64,000 bases of DNA from Verrucomicrobiales bacterium (GCA_024233215.1 JACKPW010000021.1:1-64000), one strand, 5' to 3'; shown: positions 34,069 to 43,477, counted from the stretch's first letter. The notes: generated by a model not told the origin, from the sequence alone. Program-made: numbers and translations.

Positions 34069-35277
34069 TCAGAGGTCGAACAGATAGACACGGAAGCCGA
34101 TGGTCCCGGCCAGGTAGGAGTAGTCCCCGGTGCCGGTCGGAATCACTCCGGCAACCCCAAAGTCGTGTCCCCACGTGTATCCCCAGCGGACCTCCGCGTT
34201 CACCGAGAAGTTGCGCACGATGAAATACTCCGCCCCCGCTCCCACGCCTACCGCCGGATGCATGCCGCCGGTGTCGATGGTCTGTCCGACGCCACCGAGT
34301 TTCTGGTCCTTCTTCTCGGTGTAGCAGATGCCGCCACCGAGCAGGGCGTAGGGCACCCACCGACCGGTTGGATAACGCAGCCGCAGGCTTCCGAGCACCC
34401 AGCCCTGGCCGTATTCGGACACCGGCCCCAACGCGGCGGTGTCAATGATGTGGTTCACGTGATCGAAGGAGAGCTCGGCCCCGAGATTCCGCCCGAAGTC
34501 GGCGCCCAGCAGCAGGCCGCCGGTCTGTGAAACGGTCCCTCCCCACGCGGCCTGTTCCGGGGCGAGTTCGACCCCGGGCACCCAGGCAGAATCGGTCAGC
34601 GCCTGTCCGCCAAGGCGCACTCCGAAATAGAAGCGGGACCGCGGGTTTGCCTCGTAGCTGACGAACTGTCGCGGCTTGTTCTCATCGAAGAACACCCGCA
34701 AGCCAAAGGTGAACGTCGGTGCGGACAGGTCCACCGGCATGGTCACCCCGTCCACCGTGCCGTCGATGCTGCCCACCCAGAGATACTTGCCCTCGACGCC
34801 GAAGGTCACGTTGTCCGCGATGAAATACTCGATGCCGCCACCCAGCGCGGCGGTGTAGGACATCCCTTCGACATCAATCCGGCTGTTGATGTTCCAGGGC
34901 TTGTTGTCCTTGACCTGCATCCACGAGGGACCGATGCCCGCCACCACGTACGGCACCAGGCGATCGTGCAGCACCGGATAGCGAAGTCGCACCTCGGGAA
35001 CGAGATGAAAACTCGAGATCTCCGCGACGGCGCCCGGCTGCGGCCAGTCCCGCGAGAAGTAATCGAACGCCAGTTCGCCACCCAGATACCGGTTGAAGTT
35101 GGCCCCGACCCCAATCGACCAGAGGTCGTCCACGTTCCACAACGGATCGACGTCGCCGCTGTGAAACCGGAGATAGGGACGGAAACGATCGGCATCCTCC
35201 GCCCGCGCGGTCAAACAGGTTGAGCACAGCAAACAGGCAGCGGTCCCGGCGACTTGGATCAGGGCAGTCTTTCTCAT
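34069..35277 (-). CDS. Outer membrane protein with two tandem beta-barrels
   Basis: This 402-residue protein has a signal peptide (about 1-26). Residues about 30-200 and 213-402 are two copies of an OmpA/OmpW-like eight-stranded barrel of the OMP_b-brl type. Each has the pattern G-x-x-LGAELxFDY, then LRLRYP...WVPYxxxGxG, GxGxEYFI...N, V...VEG/RW, and each ends in the membrane-barrel strand TFGLRVFF or TIGFRVYLFDL. The C-terminal residue Leu is acceptable to the BAM machine, though not the usual Phe. A single barrel is the rule for this family, so the fused duplication is unusual. Its stop codon is 6 bp from the convergent Crp/Fnr gene. Confidence 0.85.
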   Translation of the reverse strand: MRKTALIQVAGTAACLLCSTCLTARAEDADRFRPYLRFHSGDVDPLWNVDDLWSIGVGANFNRYLGGELAFDYFSRDWPQPGAVAEISSFHLVPEVRLRYPVLHDRLVPYVVAGIGPSWMQVKDNKPWNINSRIDVEGMSYTAALGGGIEYFIADNVTFGVEGKYLWVGSIDGTVDGVTMPVDLSAPTFTFGLRVFFDENKPRQFVSYEANPRSRFYFGVRLGGQALTDSAWVPGVELAPEQAAWGGTVSQTGGLLLGADFGRNLGAELSFDHVNHIIDTAALGPVSEYGQGWVLGSLRLRYPTGRWVPYALLGGGICYTEKKDQKLGGVGQTIDTGGMHPAVGVGAGAEYFIVRNFSVNAEVRWGYTWGHDFGVAGVIPTGTGDYSYLAGTIGFRVYLFDL

Positions 35278-35521
35278 GGAAGGAACATCGAATCCTGATC
35301 AGATAGCCACTTATGCCCTCGCACGCAAGCGCGAACCCGCCGTGCCAAAGGGCTTCTCGAGGCGTTGCGCGTCGGTTCCAGGCTTCCCAAGTCGCCCTCA
35401 CCGTGGCAGGATGCCGGTGTTCTCATGACACAACTTGGCCGCATCACCACCGGGTTTACCACCTCAAGCGGACGCTGCCTTGCCGGGAATCAGAGCGTGG
35501 CCAGGTGAAAGAGGCCAGGGT

Positions 35522-36121
35522 GTGAACGTTAGATGCCGTCAAGCATTGGCTCCGGCCGCCGCAGCGGTTCTCTGGCTGGGTACCGTGAGCGGATTCTCTT
35601 GGTGGGCCAGTGAGGCACCGGGCGGGCTGAACGGTGCCATCCTGCTCTGGCCCGGGCTGACACTCGCCCGGTACGGCGTGCCACACGGCTGGGTAATCAT
35701 GCTCCTCTTGCTCGGGTTGCTTCCTGTGTTGCTCTACCGAGGCTTGCGAGTTCGTCCGCTATTGGCGGTGTTGGTTGCGGGTGCAGCCATCCCCGTGCTA
35801 CTTGCTGCATCAGGTCTGGTTTGGGTTCGAATCCTGCCCGCCCCCCCTCTCCCCTCGTCCCCCTACGCCCAAGTTCCAGAACAGCTGGCGGCTTTCGATT
35901 CGACATTCCGACAAGGCTACATGTGTGGACTGATCGGGATCAGCCGCACCTACTGCTTCGCCCCGGAACCTGAGACCGACGGTTTCTACTCCGGGCTCTG
36001 TCGCGGCTTGGCCGACTGGTACCGCTTCCGTGGCAAACGGATCCCAGAGACCATTCGCAAGCGAATCCAAGGCCCTGCGGGACTTGATGGCGTCGGAGTG
36101 GGGGCATCCAATCCGCGTTGA
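35522..36121 (+). CDS. Hypothetical membrane protein
   Basis: I chose the GTG at 35522 because AAAGAGG (35508-35514) precedes it with a 7-base spacer; the longer frame has a Pro-rich, non-membrane start. The 199-residue product has three predicted membrane segments (about 10-28, 58-75 and 81-100), then a soluble domain with three Cys (GYMCGLIGISRTYCFAPEPE, SGLCRG). I recognise no family. The function is unknown. It stands alone between an outer membrane protein gene and the convergent FAD oxidoreductase gene. Confidence 0.6.
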   Translation: MNVRCRQALAPAAAAVLWLGTVSGFSWWASEAPGGLNGAILLWPGLTLARYGVPHGWVIMLLLLGLLPVLLYRGLRVRPLLAVLVAGAAIPVLLAASGLVWVRILPAPPLPSSPYAQVPEQLAAFDSTFRQGYMCGLIGISRTYCFAPEPETDGFYSGLCRGLADWYRFRGKRIPETIRKRIQGPAGLDGVGVGASNPR

Positions 36122-36146
36122 GTCCGCCGAAGACCGCCTCGCGGCC

Positions 36147-37964
36147 TCAGGTGGCGGCTGAATCGTAACCGATCAAGGTGCGGAGTTCCCGGATGTGGTT
36201 CTCCCGAACGCCCCGCGGGTTCGTCTGGTGCTTCCTGCACAATGCGGCAGCATAGCCGGTGGCGATGCCCATCTGGCCGCAGGTCTTCATCACGCGCGGG
36301 CCGCACAGGCCGATGTGCGTGCAACTGAAGCAACGCCCCGCCATCATCAGGTTAGAAATGTCCCGGCAACAGAGACTGCGGAAGGGGATGTAGTAGGTGC
36401 CGCCCGTTTTCCAGTACATTGCCGTGGACAGGAAGTCGGACGGCGATCCCGTCAATGCCAGTTGGTGATGGGCGTCGATGTCCCGGACCTCCTCCACCAC
36501 GGCATCGGGGAACTGCCGGCGCCCGGTCATGTCGTGCATGGTATAGAGGTGATCGCCCATGATGCGGCGGGATTCCCGCTTGCCGGCGACATGGGACACC
36601 CACTTGAGCACGGTGTTCGCGTATTTCTCCCGCTTCTTCGCGTTGGCGAAGGCCCCGTAGATGGCCCGGAGCAGGTGATCCCGGATGCGTTCGGCGTCGC
36701 GGACCTGGTCCAGATCGTTGGCGGAATACTCCCAATACCACTCCCCGTTGACGGCGCTGTGTTCCTTCGCCACGGCCACCGCCCAGGGAACCTCCGGAAA
36801 CGGGGAGGGTTCCGCGGCTTCCTCCGAATTGAACAGCACCGAGGCGCCCATGACCCGGTTGTCCGCCAGCGTGGGGCTCCACAACTCGCCATACTTGTCC
36901 CAGCCCTCGCCGAAGGCGGCGCTGGACTCCCGCCCGTAGCGGCACTCGGCCCCGCCCCAGTAACCGAGCCAGCCGTCACCGGTCGCATCAATGAAGACGG
37001 GCGCCCGATACCGGCGAATGAGGCCGCTCCTGACATTGCGGGCCTCGACGCTGGCAATGCTGTCCCCCTCCTTCTCGAGTCCGCAGCAGACATGGAGAGG
37101 AAAGAGATCGACTCCCGAGGCAGCCAGGGTGGCCTCGCGCTTCCGTTGGTCCTTGATCGCCGCCGCATCGCCGTTGGGATAATGCTCCGTGTCGATGGTC
37201 TTCAGGAGCTTCTCCCCCTTGCCGGGAATGCCGATGGTATGGACGCGCACCTCCTCGCTGGCGTTGCCGCCGAAGACGGGTCGATCCTGGATGAGGGCCA
37301 CCTTCAGGCCCTGCGAACGCGCTGCCAGCGCCGCCGCACAGCCCGCGATTCCGCCGCCCACGATGACCACGTCGAACCGGAACTCCTCGATCTCGATCCG
37401 GTCGCGTCCGGTCATGCGGTCCTTCCACGCGGCCAGTTCCACCAGATCACCGTTGGGCAACCCGGGAGCCATCTCCTGGGTGAAGAAAAGCGCGTCACAG
37501 CGCCCGTCGAAACCGGTGAGGTCCTCGAGTTCCACCGCCACCGAACCCGCCGCGGGAACCGTGACACTGCCGCCATTCTGCCAGGCCCAGCCGTTCTCCG
37601 TGCCGAACTCGGTGGTGAGGGCAACGCCGTTGATCCGCACCTTGAACCGGCCGGGCGCCGTCCACTTGCCCGGACACCAGTTGCGGGTGCGCACCCACAC
37701 GTACCAATGGCCGCCGGCAGGCAGCGTCACGTGGGTCCGGGCATTGGCCACGGGCTTCCCCATGCCATGGGCGAGCAGGTAGCAGCCACCCATCTGCTGG
37801 TGGTACTGGGTGTCCAGTTTCCAGCCGCCGGGATCGGCGAACGCCGAGGCCTCCAGGAGAACCCCGGGGGTGACCGGTGCCGAGGCACCAAAGCCATGGC
37901 GGGGAGCGACCGCCGCCGTCAAGGCGGTGCCGCCGACGATGCGGATGAATTCGCGGCGTTTCAT
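36147..37964 (-). CDS. Tat-exported FAD-dependent oxidoreductase (FAD_oxidored type)
   Basis: The ATG at 37964 starts a Tat signal (MKRREFIRIVGGTALTAAVA), giving 605 residues; the upstream 61 codons of open frame are Arg/Gly-rich non-coding sequence. A beta-rich domain (about 30-190) is followed by the FAD-binding segment DVVIVGGGIAGCAAALAARS and FGGNASEEVRVH, the 'GGNASEE' form of a Planctomycetes/Verrucomicrobia group often found in sugar-degradation loci. Later PVFIDATGDGWLGYWGGA and LMMAGRCFSCTHIGLCGPRV are also typical. The substrate is unknown. The N-terminal module could bind carbohydrate. Confidence 0.9.
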   Translation of the reverse strand: MKRREFIRIVGGTALTAAVAPRHGFGASAPVTPGVLLEASAFADPGGWKLDTQYHQQMGGCYLLAHGMGKPVANARTHVTLPAGGHWYVWVRTRNWCPGKWTAPGRFKVRINGVALTTEFGTENGWAWQNGGSVTVPAAGSVAVELEDLTGFDGRCDALFFTQEMAPGLPNGDLVELAAWKDRMTGRDRIEIEEFRFDVVIVGGGIAGCAAALAARSQGLKVALIQDRPVFGGNASEEVRVHTIGIPGKGEKLLKTIDTEHYPNGDAAAIKDQRKREATLAASGVDLFPLHVCCGLEKEGDSIASVEARNVRSGLIRRYRAPVFIDATGDGWLGYWGGAECRYGRESSAAFGEGWDKYGELWSPTLADNRVMGASVLFNSEEAAEPSPFPEVPWAVAVAKEHSAVNGEWYWEYSANDLDQVRDAERIRDHLLRAIYGAFANAKKREKYANTVLKWVSHVAGKRESRRIMGDHLYTMHDMTGRRQFPDAVVEEVRDIDAHHQLALTGSPSDFLSTAMYWKTGGTYYIPFRSLCCRDISNLMMAGRCFSCTHIGLCGPRVMKTCGQMGIATGYAAALCRKHQTNPRGVRENHIRELRTLIGYDSAAT

Positions 37965-38216
37965 GTTCAGGCGGTGAGTGTGCCGCGAGCCGGCGGTTTT
38001 CGCAACCACGGGCCGCGACGACAACCGAGCCCGCGGGACCAGGCCGAAGCGCTGCAGTCCAACCAAGGCACCCGCGCGTGACTCGCATACCGGAGCCGGC
38101 GGTCCGCCGGCAGGCATCCGCAATGTGCTGAGGCCCCTCTTCAGCAACGCGACATCCTCCCGACCACCATCCGGCTAATCGGTGAGAATCCGTGTCTTTC
38201 CACCGAATCGTGACGG

Positions 38217-40085
38217 CTACGGGCTGCGCTCCGCGAGACGCTGGTTCACCATGGCCAGGTAGTTGTAGGCCAGAAAATTCGCCCAATCCTTGAGTTCGAT
38301 GGAGCGCTGGAGCCAGCGTTTGGCTTCCCCGTAATTCTCAACCTGGATCTCGTGCCACCCGCGCATCATGACGACGTAGTAATTGTTGGGGTCGAGGGCG
38401 ACCGCCCGCTCGAACCGTTGCACGGCCTCGTCGTGGCGTCCCAGCCAATCAAGCGTCATGCCACCACGCATGCAGGCATAGGTGTCGTACGGGTTCAGCG
38501 CGGTCGCGCGATCGAACCACTTCAGCGCCTCCTCCGCCAGCGGCTCCCAGTTCTCCCCGCCCTCCCAGCTTTCGAGCCGGTAGAATTCCCCGAGTCGCGC
38601 AAGCGTCTCGGCGTTTTGCGGCTCGGCCAGCGCCGCCTGCTGAAGCGCGGCGAACTGGTCGAGGACCGTGCCGGCGGTTTCGGAACGCAGGGTGGCCCGC
38701 CCCTCCGCCCATTGGCGTCCGGCCTGGGGAATGAGGAAGCCGGCCGCGGCCACCGCCAGCAGCGTCAACACCAACCGGCCCGGCAAGCGCGGGGCGATCC
38801 AGAAGCGCCGGGTGCTGAAGCGGCGGTGACTGGCCAGGCTGGCGGCAAGCACGGTGGCCACCAACGCATTCGCGGGCACGTGCAGGTTGAAGTCGTAGGC
38901 CGAGTGAATGGCCAGTGCGATCAGCCCCACGGACACCCCGAGCACATGCGCGGCGCGATCACTGCGCTTGGTCACCAACCCCCCTCCGGACCGTCGCACG
39001 TAGCGCCAGGTGACCGGCACGCCGGCGGCCAGCAAGCCGAGGGTGCCGAAGAACAGCACACCGCCGATCGTCCCCCACTCCGCCAGCACCTGCAGGTAAT
39101 CGTTGTGCGCGTAAGTGGGGCGTTGCTGCAACGCCTCCCCACGGTAGGCCGGAAACCGGACGTCGAAATGGCCGGGGCCGACCCCCACCCACAAATGGTC
39201 AAGCCACATCTGCGTGGTCTTCTTGGTGAGGCTCCACCGGATGCCCACATGCTCGAGTTGTCCGGGCACGAACATGTGAGTGAACCGGTGCATGGACTGC
39301 GGGCTCTTCGCCAGGAAGACACCGCCCCCTGCCAGCAGGGCCACCAAGGAGACAATCGCCACCAGGCGGTGGTTGCGGAAGCGCACCAGAAAGGCGGCCA
39401 TCAGGACCAACGACAGGCCGAAGGCCAGGTAGCCGCCCCGGGACACCGTGACCCCCATGCCCGCCAACATCACCACCGCGGCATAGCCGGTGAACACCCG
39501 CTGCAGGATCGTGTCCTTGCCCAGCAGCAACATCGCCAGCGCCACCGGAATGAGCATTTCCAGCAGACCCGCCAGATGATTCGGACAGATATAGGTCCCG
39601 GACCCCCGGCCGTCGTACTGCTCCGGACGGCGCAATCCCAGCACGTAGTTCGATTTGGCCAGGAACTGGTAGACCGCGTACATCGAAAGCAGGGTTCCCA
39701 GTCCAAGCAACACCTTCACCAACAGCTCGGTGTTCTTCTGCCGGTGGAGGTTGTTGAGGACGATGAAGAAAAGCCAGACACAGACCAGCACCCGCATCAT
39801 TTCCAGACGGGCCACATACTCCACGTCCGCGGTGAGATAACGCGCCACCGCATAAACCGCCAGACCCGCCACGGGCCAGCATACGGGCGGCCACTGGATC
39901 CGGTGCGCGCGCCGCACCCAGAACCGCAGGGCCCACAGCAGGGAAGCCGCCGCCACCAGCACCTGCACCACCGCAAAATCCTGGAGCCGGGCCGCGCCCA
40001 TGGCCAGGGGAGCGATCACCACCACCGCAAGGACCAGTCCCAGGATGCTTCGCTCCAACCAGTGATCGATCTGCTCACGATCCAT
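38217..40085 (-). CDS. O-antigen ligase-like membrane protein with C-terminal TPRs
   Basis: This 622-residue protein has about 11-12 transmembrane segments in residues 1-455 and a Wzy_C-type periplasmic loop with WLDHLWVGVGPGHFDVRFPA and the conserved YAHNDYLQVLAEWGTIGGV, the catalytic region of the WaaL/Wzy family. From about 470 the chain is helical with TPR repeats (AETLARLGEFYRLE..., HDEAVQRFERAVALDPNNYY). The family ligates O-polysaccharide to lipid A-core or polymerises exopolysaccharides; similar TPR-tailed members occur in secretion or glycosylation contexts. The acceptor cannot be deduced. The gene stands alone on this strand. Confidence 0.9.
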   Translation of the reverse strand: MDREQIDHWLERSILGLVLAVVVIAPLAMGAARLQDFAVVQVLVAAASLLWALRFWVRRAHRIQWPPVCWPVAGLAVYAVARYLTADVEYVARLEMMRVLVCVWLFFIVLNNLHRQKNTELLVKVLLGLGTLLSMYAVYQFLAKSNYVLGLRRPEQYDGRGSGTYICPNHLAGLLEMLIPVALAMLLLGKDTILQRVFTGYAAVVMLAGMGVTVSRGGYLAFGLSLVLMAAFLVRFRNHRLVAIVSLVALLAGGGVFLAKSPQSMHRFTHMFVPGQLEHVGIRWSLTKKTTQMWLDHLWVGVGPGHFDVRFPAYRGEALQQRPTYAHNDYLQVLAEWGTIGGVLFFGTLGLLAAGVPVTWRYVRRSGGGLVTKRSDRAAHVLGVSVGLIALAIHSAYDFNLHVPANALVATVLAASLASHRRFSTRRFWIAPRLPGRLVLTLLAVAAAGFLIPQAGRQWAEGRATLRSETAGTVLDQFAALQQAALAEPQNAETLARLGEFYRLESWEGGENWEPLAEEALKWFDRATALNPYDTYACMRGGMTLDWLGRHDEAVQRFERAVALDPNNYYVVMMRGWHEIQVENYGEAKRWLQRSIELKDWANFLAYNYLAMVNQRLAERSP

Positions 40086-40200
40086 TCCCGACGAGCCTAG
40101 AGCAGGAACCGGACCAGGGTCACGTAGTTTTGGCGTTTGGGCGACCCATAAGGCAGGGTCGAAAAGGGGTTGTCAGGGGGCGGGGCGCTGGTAAGGTCAA

Positions 40201-40231
40201 CCGGGTACCGCAAACGTGGTGACGTACCCGG
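40201..40231 (+). promoter_or_regulatory. Perfect dyad just upstream of a small gene of the pyr unit
   Basis: CCGGGTAC (40201-40208) and GTACCCGG (40224-40231) form a perfect 8-bp stem with a 15-base loop, 4 bases before the ATG at 40236. In RNA this hairpin would occupy the ribosome-binding region; as DNA it could be an operator. I see no PyrR-binding loop consensus in it. Its role is unknown. Confidence 0.45.
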
Positions 40232-40235
40232 ACCG

Positions 40236-40472
40236 ATGAGTGCCAAGTCTGACGAGAAGCAGCTTACGCGGGGTTCGACGGTGTACCGCGAGTTCCAGGT
40301 GGAGCTCGAGGAGATCAACCGTCACAAGTGGATCGAGTCCGAGAAAGCCGGCCACGACATCGGCTTTGAACGCGCGCTCATGGACTGGGTGATGCACCAT
40401 CGGGCCGGCTGGCTGAAGTACCGGCAGCACCTGCGCGCGCGCCAGAGCGGCGTGACGACGTCCCTCGCATGA
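40236..40472 (+). CDS. Small conserved-looking hypothetical protein
   Basis: The ATG at 40236 (MSAKSDEKQLTRG) gives 78 residues; the longest frame begins inside the upstream dyad. The product is charged and helical, with EFQVELEEINRHKWIESEKA and GFERALMDWVMHHRAGWLKY. It has no signal, membrane segment or known domain. It precedes pyrR by 45 bp on the same strand and may be co-transcribed with pyrR-pyrB. A perfect dyad lies directly before its start. The function is unknown. Confidence 0.65.
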   Translation: MSAKSDEKQLTRGSTVYREFQVELEEINRHKWIESEKAGHDIGFERALMDWVMHHRAGWLKYRQHLRARQSGVTTSLA

Positions 40473-40517
40473 CCGGCCTCCCCTTCTCTTTCTGCTTCCA
40501 CGGTCCCTTCCCTTCCG

Positions 40518-41072
40518 ATGACTGACCCCCTCTTGCCGCCCCGGTTGCTGTTGTCGGGCAGCCAGGTTTCCAGCGCCATGGACCGGTTGGCCCGTTCCAT
40601 TGCGGACGCCCATCCCGCGGGGGATGGGGTGGTGCTGGTGGGCGTCCAAACGGGTGGGGTGCAAGTGGCCCGGCACCTGGCGCGGAACCTGGAGGCCCTG
40701 TGGAGCCGCGCGGTTCCCCTGGGGCACCTCGACGTGTCCATGCACCGCGATGATCTCGACCGCCGACTGGCCCCGGCGGTTCATCCCACGTGGCTGCCCT
40801 TCGAACTGGAAGGCCACACGGTGGTGCTGGTGGACGACGTCTTCTGCAGCGGGCGGACCATCCGGGCCGCGCTCGATGCCCTGACGGACCTGGGACGCCC
40901 GAACCGGGTGGAACTCGCCGTGCTGATCGAGCGGAGGCATCACGAGTTGCCCATCCACGCGAACTTTGTCGGACAGGCCGTGGACACCGAGCCCCGGGAT
41001 CGGGTCGAGGTGGAGTTCGACGCCGAGGGCAACGCAAACCGTGTCTTGCTTGAACCGGGCGGCCCTGCTTGA
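40518..41072 (+). CDS. pyrR: PyrR bifunctional regulator/uracil phosphoribosyltransferase
   Basis: This 184-residue phosphoribosyltransferase-fold protein has the PRPP loop TVVLVDDVFCSGRTIRAAL (101-119), the PyrR hallmark SMHRDD (74-79) and FVGQAVDTEPRDRVEV near the C-terminus. PyrR binds pyr mRNA when UMP is high, favouring attenuation, and has weak uracil phosphoribosyltransferase activity. It lies 8 bp before pyrB, the classical arrangement. No clear attenuator with a PyrR consensus loop is visible upstream, so regulation here may differ or the target may be elsewhere. Confidence 0.93.
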   Translation: MTDPLLPPRLLLSGSQVSSAMDRLARSIADAHPAGDGVVLVGVQTGGVQVARHLARNLEALWSRAVPLGHLDVSMHRDDLDRRLAPAVHPTWLPFELEGHTVVLVDDVFCSGRTIRAALDALTDLGRPNRVELAVLIERRHHELPIHANFVGQAVDTEPRDRVEVEFDAEGNANRVLLEPGGPA

Positions 41073-41080
41073 GTTGCGGC

Positions 41081-42022
41081 ATGGACTGGACCCGCAAGGA
41101 TCTGCTCGATTTGCAGTCCCTCTCCGCCGAGGAGATCCTCACTGTTCTCGACACCGCCCGCCAGTTCAAGGCGGTGGGAGAACGCAAGATCAAGAAGGTC
41201 CCCGCGTTGCGCGGCAAGACGGTGGTGAACCTGTTCGTCGAGCCTTCCACCCGCACGCGCATCAGTTTCGAACTGGCCGAGCAACGGCTCAGCGCCGACT
41301 GCATCAACTTCACCGCGGAGGCCTCCTCCTTGCGCAAGGGAGAAACCCTGGCCGACACCGCGAGGAACCTCGAAGCCCTGAATGCGGACTTCATCGTGAT
41401 CCGGCACAAGGCGGCCGGCGCCCCGCATCTGCTGGGACGCGTGCTCAACGCCCACGTGGTCAACGCAGGCGACGGCGCCCACGAACATCCCACCCAGGGG
41501 TTGCTGGACCTGTTCACCATCCGCGAGAAGAAGGGCTCCTTCGAGGGGCTCAGGGTCACCATCCTGGGTGACATCCTCTACAGCCGGGTGGCGCGGTCCG
41601 ACATCTGGGGACTGCAGAAACTCGGCGCCCGGGTCACCCTTTGCGGCCCGCCAACGCTGGTCCCACCGGTGTTCACGGAGCTGGGCTGCCGGGTCACGCC
41701 GCGGTTGGAGGAAGCCATCGCGGACGCCGATGTGATCAACCTCCTGCGCATTCAGCACGAACGCCAGCGCAAGGGGATGTTTCCGGGGCTCGGCGAATAC
41801 ACCAGCCTGTTCGGCATCAACCAGGAACGGCTTCGGATGACCAAGCCGGACGCCATCATCATGCACCCGGGCCCGATCAACCGCGGGGTGGAAGTGGATT
41901 CGGAGGTGGCGGACGGGGAACGCTCGGTGATCCTTGAACAGGTCACCAACGGCCTGGCCATCCGCATGGCGGTGCTCTACCTGCTGAACGGCGGCCACGT
42001 CCCCCCCGCTGAGGTGAACTGA
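41081..42022 (+). CDS. pyrB: Aspartate carbamoyltransferase catalytic subunit
   Basis: The enzyme condenses carbamoyl phosphate with aspartate in pyrimidine synthesis. I use the ATG at 41081 rather than a TTG at 41069 that would overlap pyrR. The 313 residues carry the carbamoyl phosphate site VEPSTRTRISFE (STRTR 56-60), the flexible loop Lys in ASSLRKGETLADT, DGAHEHPTQGLLDLFT and the aspartate-site DVINLLRIQHERQ and MHPGPINRGVE. No regulatory pyrI and no pyrC are adjacent, so the enzyme is probably the unregulated trimer type. Confidence 0.96.
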   Translation: MDWTRKDLLDLQSLSAEEILTVLDTARQFKAVGERKIKKVPALRGKTVVNLFVEPSTRTRISFELAEQRLSADCINFTAEASSLRKGETLADTARNLEALNADFIVIRHKAAGAPHLLGRVLNAHVVNAGDGAHEHPTQGLLDLFTIREKKGSFEGLRVTILGDILYSRVARSDIWGLQKLGARVTLCGPPTLVPPVFTELGCRVTPRLEEAIADADVINLLRIQHERQRKGMFPGLGEYTSLFGINQERLRMTKPDAIIMHPGPINRGVEVDSEVADGERSVILEQVTNGLAIRMAVLYLLNGGHVPPAEVN

Positions 42023-42046
42023 GGCTGGCCGCCGCCCCCCGCCTTG

Positions 42047-43477
42047 CTACCGCTCGGTCGGTTGCCGCATGACCCGCAGGAACACCAGGGTCATGTTGTT
42101 CACCGTCATTTCCAGGATGTCGTCATCCACCACCACCGTGCCCCGGCGGCTGCGATCCTTGGCGTCCTTGAACTCGACGGAGTAGCGGGATCCGCTCTTC
42201 GACCAGGAACCCTTGCCGGCGATGTTGAGATCCTGCACGCCGGGAATGTCCGGCAGACCGACCTGACGCGGCGCCTGTTGCTGGTTCGGATCCTGCCAGC
42301 CCCCCTGCGGAACTCCCGCCGCCGCGGCGCCACCACCGGTGATTCCGTAGCGCGCCGCATAGTCGGCGGACATCCCGAACCCGGCGGCACCCTGATTGGC
42401 GGCCGCCTCGGCTGCCCGCCGGGCTTCCTCGACACTGCGAATCATCGCCTGGGCGCGCGGCTTGAGGTCGAGCTTCACATGGAATGCCTTCTCCGGCGTC
42501 GCCATCAGCGAAAGCCCGGGCAGAAACACCGTGATGAACGTCTTGATGGAGCGCATCTCCTTCGCGGACATGTCCGGGTTCTGGCGGCGGGCCTTGATGT
42601 AGGTGTCCGAAACCAGCAACTGCCAGCGTCCCAGGATCTTCTCGCCGTCGTATTTCTGGGAGTCCCCCGTCTTCAGGTAGTTGAAAAGATCCACCGGGTC
42701 CACCTGCTCGATCACCCCCATCACAGTGGGGTTGTCCAGCAGACCCAGAATCTTCGGATCGTTGACGATGTTCTGCACGGGCGCCTGGGTCTGCAGTGCC
42801 CCCATGATGGCGGTGTCCGTCACGATGTCCTTGAACTCGGACATTTCGCTGAACTGCAGGAACGGCGGGTAGTTCGCCAGGCGCTCAAGCACGGACGGGT
42901 TGTTGTACACCAACCCCGCCAGGTCCGTGACCTGGTAGTAGGCGGAAGGCATGGGGTCGAGTGCGGAAACACTCCGATCCAGGCCGGACTGGGAAAGCTG
43001 CATCCGGGCATCACGAAGGTACTGCTGCGACTGCGGGCTTTGATCGGTGGTAAACTGAACCGCGGGATAGCCAAAAATGTAGATCCCCAAACCCAGCAAC
43101 AAGGTGTAAACGCTTCCCGCCAGAATGCCCACGCACAGTCCCAACCGGCGATTCAGCCGCTCCCAGCGAACGCGGGTGTAATCGTCCGTGGCATACTTGT
43201 AGTGCATGTAAACCTTGTGGTGCACCAGAAAGCTCACCCCCATGAAGATCAGCACCACGATGGCAAACACGATCACCGGCGGCACGATGTAGGGCCAAAC
43301 CGGATGCGTCAGCCCCAGCTTGGGCACCAAGCCCTTGACGTAAGGCCCCAAGGGCAGGGCCACAAGCGTGGCCACGAACAGCCCGATCAACGACACCAGG
43401 GACCGCACGGCCCCCTTGTAGTAACTCGACACCCCGAGGACGACGAAGATGACGATCACACCTGCCCAGATTAGCAT
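42047..43477 (-). CDS. CvpA-family membrane protein
   Basis: This 476-residue protein has four membrane segments in residues 1-145 arranged as in CvpA (colicin V production) proteins: MLIWAGVIVIFVVLGVSSYY, then YKGAVRSLVSLIGLFVATLV with the characteristic KGxxR/S-L turn, and SVYTLLLGLGIYIF. The long C-terminal region (about 160-476) is soluble, with an Ala/Gly/Gln-rich linker (about 355-405) and a beta-rich end. CvpA proteins influence envelope stability and biofilm formation; the 'colicin' name is historical. The C-terminal extension is much longer than in E. coli CvpA (about 160 residues). Stand-alone, convergent with pyrB. Confidence 0.8.
   Translation of the reverse strand: MLIWAGVIVIFVVLGVSSYYKGAVRSLVSLIGLFVATLVALPLGPYVKGLVPKLGLTHPVWPYIVPPVIVFAIVVLIFMGVSFLVHHKVYMHYKYATDDYTRVRWERLNRRLGLCVGILAGSVYTLLLGLGIYIFGYPAVQFTTDQSPQSQQYLRDARMQLSQSGLDRSVSALDPMPSAYYQVTDLAGLVYNNPSVLERLANYPPFLQFSEMSEFKDIVTDTAIMGALQTQAPVQNIVNDPKILGLLDNPTVMGVIEQVDPVDLFNYLKTGDSQKYDGEKILGRWQLLVSDTYIKARRQNPDMSAKEMRSIKTFITVFLPGLSLMATPEKAFHVKLDLKPRAQAMIRSVEEARRAAEAAANQGAAGFGMSADYAARYGITGGGAAAAGVPQGGWQDPNQQQAPRQVGLPDIPGVQDLNIAGKGSWSKSGSRYSVEFKDAKDRSRRGTVVVDDDILEMTVNNMTLVFLRVMRQPTER

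Noticed and set aside
35815..35850. GGTTCGAATCC, resembling a tRNA T-loop
   Set aside because: The flanks do not form a 5-bp T-stem, no acceptor stem or anticodon arm can be drawn, and it lies inside an ORF with a good ribosome-binding site.
36195..38081. A 628-codon plus-strand frame
   Set aside because: Antisense to the FAD oxidoreductase gene, whose Tat signal and FAD motif settle the coding strand.
42044..43474. A 476-codon open frame on the plus strand exactly opposite the CvpA-type gene
   Set aside because: It is His/Gln/Arg-rich antisense sequence typical of GC-rich shadows; the minus-strand product has membrane segments and family character.
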